Below are positions 58,980 to 64,000 of a stretch of DNA of 64,000 nucleotides, in pieces. The notes beneath the pieces are model-generated. The model was not told where the DNA came from, searched no databases, and saw nothing but the letters and a program-made list of their open reading frames with translations. The translations under genes were made by a program, and so were the position numbers. The stretch is from the NCBI RefSeq assembly GCF_034190915.1, contig NW_026947503.1, positions 18,260,532 to 18,324,531 on the forward strand. Direction: 5' to 3'. Numbering within the stretch: the stretch's first letter is position 1; each line of letters starts with the position of its first letter. Origin of the DNA: Cavia porcellus (Eukaryota > Chordata > Mammalia > Rodentia > Caviidae).

Positions 58980-61885
58980 TATGTCTTTGTATTTGCTATT
59001 GTTTAATTTCTGGACATTCTTAATATTGTAATTATTATTTTCGGTTTATTTATATTTAATACAATTTGTAATATACTCAGGTTTATATAATTATTATTTT
59101 CTTTTTCACTATCTCTTTCATGTTATTTGTTATGTACTAGATATTTGATATTCCATTTTTCACTTGTATAATTGGCTATATATTATTGACTGATTTCTAA
59201 TGTCTACCATTAGATTGAATGATAAATTATTTATGTAGTCTTGATGTATTATTCTTCAAAAATTATTACTTTTATTATATCCCCAATGTTAAAGAAAAAA
59301 GACTCAAAGACTGTTTAGTTATTTTGAAAGTCTTAGATACTTTCAATTTATATGCACTTTAGTTCCCACAGGATATTATAATTTGATAGATGGATTTTAA
59401 TTTCTAAATAATATAGATGTGCAGTTGTGCTAGGAGCAAAATCTCTTTAAATTTGAACTTGCATTCATCCTGGGCTTTTTGTTATGCTTGTTAAGTGTAT
59501 AATTTTACATTGAGGATATTTTCACGATGTCTTTAACAATTCTATTTCATCATTTTTGACACCAATGGTTTTTTTGAATTGTTGTTACAAATGCTACTCT
59601 TCCTTTGAACAAAATTTCAACCCTCCATATGTAGGACATTTGTATCTCTTTCTGCTTATTTTTAATTTTTACGAAGATACTCATAGATGTGGATTTCTTT
59701 TGCGGATAGCATCTTGGATTCAATGAATTTGTTGCTCTGTGTTTTGATATTTGTTCAGCCTGTTGTCACATCACAAAACATTTCTAAAATGTATTGCTTA
59801 AGAAAACAATGACTTTATAAGCTTATATTTCTTTGGTTGACAAGGTATAGCTGAAAATTTCTTTAGCCAGTCTTATTCAGGGCTCTTGGTATCATTATAT
59901 TATTTTGTGTACAAAACTCTTTATGTGCTAGAATCCTCAGAACCATTTGCTACATCCAAACATCAAACTAACATACTTGTTTCATGTTTGTGAAGTCATG
60001 GTTTTTACACTGTCTTAGTTTCCAGGGTTTCTATTCAGTGAAGCAGTTGAAAATTTTCAATTATGTCGCTCTTGTTATACTTTGTATCACAAAGCAAGCC
60101 TGATGGCTCATAATCACTAAAGCAGAATAACACATGGTAATTTTCTGACTGTCAAATTTGAGGCCAGTTACCATAATACCGTTTTGGGCATTATTTTTGT
60201 CTCTGGCATCATCTCCTTAGATATGATATCTCATCATCTCTCTTACTTGTTTCTGAACCTGCACTTTTTTTTTTCTTTATTGACTTTCTCTCATATTTTC
60301 GGTTTTATACATTGTTTTTCAACCTTTTCTACAGCTTAGGAAAAAAAAAAACCAAAAACATTCCATTGACATGCATTCCAGGCCATTAATCTTGTGTTCT
60401 GTTTGACTAACCAGCCATGACGGTCAGCTTTCACATCCTTACTTTGAAAAGATTGTAAGTTTCAATTCTAAGTGTTATAATTTTCCTTTTAAGGATTTTA
60501 ATTTTCATCTACTGCTACCGGGCTGTACTTGCATCACTAGTTAACGTTGAACACGTTATTTGAATGCCCTGCTGTGCTCCCTTTCTATCTGACCAACCTG
60601 AGGGCTCACTGTCTTCTCGCTGACCTGCTCCTTGCATGCTGAAAAGATGTTCGTCCTTGTCCTCTCAGCAAGGCTGCTCTTGCCCTGTTTTACTTTGCAG
60701 ACGTTTTCTGCTCAGCCTTTTGATTCTTTGCATCTTCCACACAGGCAGAGAGAGAACGCAGGAATATATTTAGCAGCCATCACATCCCCATTTTCTCTTT
60801 TCAGTCCCATGAGACCACAAAAGCTCTGCTAATTTTTTCTCTTCCAAGCAGCAGGCCTCTTCTGGGGCATAGCCTACATTCTGAGCCTCCTCCATGAAGG
60901 CAGAGTCAGCAGCAAAACCCCTTGGGATAAAGATTCTAAAAATGTCAGCTCGATTTTCTAAGGGTCTTCTTTCTCCAGAATCAAACTGTCTCTAATTATT
61001 CTGGTTTCACTATTCTCTGATGTCTTTGGCATAATTTTTACATTTTACCCAAATTTCAGGTTTTCTTTGAAAGAGGTCTAAGTCTGTCCTTATTTAACTC
61101 TTCTTAATCTCAAGATTTTGGTGTCATGTATTCTCAGTTGACTTTCTCATTGTGCCTGTAATTGCCTCTGCTCTTTGGCATGCTGGTTACATGGAATAAG
61201 AATGAATATCCCATTGAAATATATGCTGTTGAGTGAGAGAATTTTTGTATTTTCCATCTTTGTGCTTAGCATAACTGGGTCTTTGCATGTAAAACTACAC
61301 GAGTTTTTTTTTTTTAATAAATATATAACTATGTCAATACATATTGTAGTCAGTATAATTGTAAGCATAAATTACTGTATTTGAATTTTGAAAAGTTAAC
61401 TATTGCACACTAATTATTTCCCATGAACTGGGACAATTTGTCAATTTGTCCTTTCTGAAGCAGCTCTGGAAGTCCTCTTTCTTGAGTCTCTTTAGTTATA
61501 CTGTCATAGCTGTCTACTCAAATGTTTATATTTCCTGGTCATTTTAACATTGTGGAAAAACCAGACATAATAAAGTTTCATATCGCATTCAATAAAGTGG
61601 ATGAAGATACAGAATAATGCTTTTATTGTGTAAAAAATACTGTAAAATGTTGAATGAATTCAGGACTTCCATGTAGTCAAGATTATACAGTCTTAAAAAG
61701 GACTTTCAGAAAGTGTCATGTCCAATGGGACAAGAGTATTTAAAAATGAAGTGAGATTCTTGAAAGGGATGAATGGCAATGTGCCTTTTAATATAACAAA
61801 GTTTTTAAACTTTTATTTGAATATTCTCTGTGGTTTTAATTCACATCTTATATTTGAGGTTATGAACTGCATCCCTCAGGAGGGC
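58979..61885. other. Unassigned sequence
   Basis: AT-rich up to about 60540. From 60540 to 60960 it is less AT-rich and unidentified, with a 66-codon frame at 60632-60832 of no known family. An A tract lies at 60342-60352 and a T tract at 61305-61315. No gene supported. Confidence 0.35.
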
Positions 61886-61903
61886 AAAAAAAAAAAAAAA
61901 AAA
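61886..61903. repeat. A tract
   Basis: Eighteen A, immediately before the LTR. The 111-codon frame 61718-62053 crosses it and is rejected as a gene. Confidence 0.9.
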
Positions 61904-62263
61904 TATTGCTTTGGTTTGTGTCTAGATGTTCCCATAAAGTCTCATATTATAATAGGGCTTTTTCAGAGGTGGGCAGATTTAGAGCGTGTGATGCTGGAGT
62001 TAAAGGTATGTGATCAGCTCATTGAGTGTCATTGTCTAATGCCAGCAACCTAGATAGATGATAAAAGGGACAGAAAAACACTGATAAAGTTGGTTGTTGA
62101 TGTTGCTGCCTTCTGCTTTCTTTTTACTATTCTCCTCTGCAAAACCACCCTGCCAATTATAGGCTGAAACCTCTACAAACTGTGAGCTAAATAAACCTTT
62201 CATCCTTTACCTTTGAGCTTTGAGTATTTTGGCTCAGCAAGGAAGGGAAAGTAAGACAAATAT
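61902..62263 (+). mobile_element. Solo MaLR-type LTR with target-site duplication
   Basis: The LTR proper is 61907-62258 (352 bp). It begins TGCTTTGGTTTGTG and ends GTAAGACA, so it has the TG...CA termini. It is flanked by the exact 5-bp repeat AATAT (61902-61906 and 62259-62263), the duplication length expected for the ERVL/MaLR group. The 3' part holds AAACTGTGAGCTAAATAAAC (with the AATAAA polyadenylation signal) and then a GAGTATTTTGGCTCAGCAA block, the typical rodent MLT1/ORR1-like end. No internal sequence remains, so it is a solo LTR formed by recombination. Confidence 0.85.
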
Positions 62264-62714
62264 GTATGACATTGCCATTTTAATCATTTTAGATGCTTAT
62301 TCAGGTTAATCAAGAAACAATTATCAACACATCTGCTTTATAGTTACTATCAATGTCTTCTACAACATTTAACTGTAATGTCCTTTGCAAAAAGGAAACG
62401 AAAGTTTTTCTCTGTATTTCACAATAACTCAAACATTATCATTGGTACCTGTTTACTGACAACTCTTATCAGAAATTCTATTTCACACAGGTAAGACCCA
62501 TGCACAGGTAAAATTGATTTCATTTTTTGCTTCAGTTTACATATGTGATTTAGTGATTCACCAGGTAAATAAAGATGTCATATTTTTCATATTATAGTTT
62601 TCATCCATTTTTCCTGTTTCTTGACATAGAATATTCACAAATAAAAGTAAGCATAAAATAGTGGTGGAAATATAAGTGGAAATACAGTACCAAAATTATC
62701 ATAGCAAAGTTAAA
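62264..62714. other. Unassigned AT-rich sequence
   Basis: Nothing recognised. Confidence 0.4.
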
Positions 62715-63299
62715 AATACTAGGCAGGCACCCCTCCATTCAATCCCAGAGGGCAGCCTGGTGGGAAGACAGTGAGTCTGTACTCTGTGGCCCTCCATGCC
62801 ATCCTGGAAGATGTACCTGTTGAAGTCAGTGAACCTGTGATCTGATCCTCACCCATTGCATTCCAGAGCGTGGGGTACCTATAAGAATGTAAGACTGAAG
62901 GGAATCTCAAGACCCTGGACAGCAGCATGGGGCACAGACCCACGCAGAAGCCAAGATTAGATCCATACAAACACATCTGTGAGATACAGCACAGAGATCA
63001 GCTCAGAACTGTGAACACCAGAAGAAGAAATTGAACCTAGACACCGCTGTGAGCACAGCAGTAGCCCCTGAGCACCAGCATACAGTTCCAGTGGGCAGAA
63101 CCAGCCAGCCAAGCAACTGTGAACCTGCCACCATTAGGGTAGCCTTGGAGAAGCTGCCCTTGTATGGAGAAGCCATCCCTGTACCCCAATGCTGGCCTGG
63201 GAGCCTACCATATGAGATCAGGTGACGGACTCCTGCCTCTACATGTGGGCAGAGAGCCAACGTGGGAGTGCCTGGGACACCACAAATGTCTTGAAAATG
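62715..63299 (+). mobile_element. L1 5' region (5'UTR-like)
   Basis: The composition changes abruptly at about 62715 from AT-rich to balanced and C/A/G-rich, as in L1 5'UTRs, and an ORF1-like start follows at 63300. Short overlapping frames on both strands (62719-62976, 63003-63260, 63031-63225) are by-products. Presence of the 5' region suggests that this insertion was near full length, but its 3' part lies beyond the window. Confidence 0.6.
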
Positions 63300-64000
63300 T
63301 CAAGACAAAGAAGCAGAAGACAGTCTCTGGCCTCCAACTCATCAAAGCAAGTCCAGCAGATGCAAATATGGGAGAGATTGGAAGTTGCACACCTGAAGTT
63401 TCTGAAGTGATGCAATTGAAGTAAATAAATGACTTCATGAGACTATAAACAATTGGATCAGAAATGCTGTGTCAGGTAAAAGAACAAATGAAAAACGTAA
63501 AAGAATTGCTGAGCATCACAAAGGAAGACAACAATAAAAAACAGGACAACAAGAAAATTAAGGAAACCCAGAACAATATAACAGAGATTCAGAATGCTTG
63601 AAAAAATTTCAGAAAGATATATAAGAAACTAAAATTTCCATCAAAAGCTAGCAAAATCAATTGAAAGAAACTAAAGATTAACCTTCAGACCTTAAAGACA
63701 GGTTTTCAGCTAGCAACCAAGAAAGGAAAGAGTTCTTAAAAACAACAAGAAACAAGGAATTAGCAATTCAATGGCTGCAAGATGACCCACACACAAAAAT
63801 TAAGAGTGATGGGTGTTAGAGAAAAAGCAGGGGTCAACACAAATGAAGTAATTATATGATTAACAGAAGTAAAAGCAGAAAACTTCCCAAGCATGGGGAA
63901 AAGATCTGACATACAGATAAATGAGACATTTAGAACTCCAGCTAGCCATAACCAAACTAAATCTAAAAATCCAAACATATAATAATCAAGATCCCAGAAA
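63300..64000 (+). pseudogene. L1 ORF1, damaged, truncated by the window edge
   Basis: A start at 63300 gives MSRQRSRRQS and continues to a stop at about 63410. After that, further stops and frame changes alternate with Lys/Glu/Asn-rich coiled-coil-like coding, for example MKNVKELLSITKEDNNKKQD near 63489-63550. The A-rich sense strand and the position behind the L1 5' region fit ORF1, the RNA-binding chaperone of the L1 particle. The RNA-recognition and C-terminal domains are not yet reached or are unrecognisable here. The frame is clearly broken, so no functional protein is expected. Confidence 0.6.

Noticed and set aside
1..64000. CRISPR arrays, operons, bacterial promoters or ribosome binding sites
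   Set aside because: Sequence is clearly mammalian; the direct repeats are microsatellites or transposon-derived and lack a regular spacer pattern.

Overview
This window looks like nuclear DNA from a mammal, almost certainly a rodent. It is AT-rich and full of microsatellites, degenerate L1 LINE pieces, LTR remnants and short SINEs. The SINEs are the best taxonomic clue. Several are tRNA-Ala-derived ID elements of one recognisable type (A box TAGCTCAGCGG, 3' part reading ...GTACCGATAAAAATG..., then poly(A)). There are also Alu/B1-type 7SL-derived monomers, one joined to an ID-like half (B1-dID). From memory this ID variant fits hystricognath rodents such as guinea pig, chinchilla or degu. The species is an inference, and nothing here proves it.

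I see no convincing protein-coding gene, exon, tRNA, rRNA or other functional RNA gene. No open frame exceeds 129 codons. The longer ones run through microsatellites, L1 debris or LTR sequence, or look like chance frames. The window reads as an intergenic desert or the inside of a very large intron.

Layout. 1-12 kb: mostly unassigned AT-rich sequence, with a B1-dID-like SINE (1.2 kb), a CA/CG microsatellite (2.4-2.6 kb) and two minus-strand ID SINEs (3.8 and 7.0 kb). 12-16 kb: a minus-strand L1 3'UTR fragment, an unidentified more GC-rich block, two TA microsatellites, an L1 ORF2 fragment and a near-intact ID SINE at 15.7 kb. 16-19 kb: a mariner/pogo-like DNA transposon remnant, an ID with hexamer and tetramer repeats at its tail, a diverged tandem repeat of about 171 bp, and a B1. 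20-26 kb: a possible conserved noncoding block at 21 kb, an exact 30-bp duplication spaced 1,000 bp apart, and a retroviral-type LTR at 24.7-25.7 kb. 26-33 kb: largely unassigned, with several microsatellites. 33-35.4 kb: a plus-strand L1 3' half with its 3'UTR, beside an older antisense L1 end, an ID and a B1. 36.9-40.2 kb: a second mariner/pogo-like remnant, then an L1 with a 5' inversion. 41-48 kb: a GAA/TTC tract, a possible MaLR LTR, a complete B1-dID, and old antisense L1 next to a younger L1 3'UTR. 48-61.9 kb: mostly unassigned. 61.9-62.3 kb: a complete solo MaLR-type LTR with a 5-bp target duplication. 62.7-64 kb: the 5' region and damaged ORF1 of an L1 that runs off the window.

The parts do not form a pathway. 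The content is a record of retrotransposition, DNA transposition and replication or repair slippage. I did not find a novel biological system. The best leads are structural: the L1 3'UTR internal repeats shared by several copies, the spaced exact duplication, the 171-bp tandem block, the inverted L1, and a few unique-sequence blocks that could be regulatory. All family names come from recognition by eye, not a database search.
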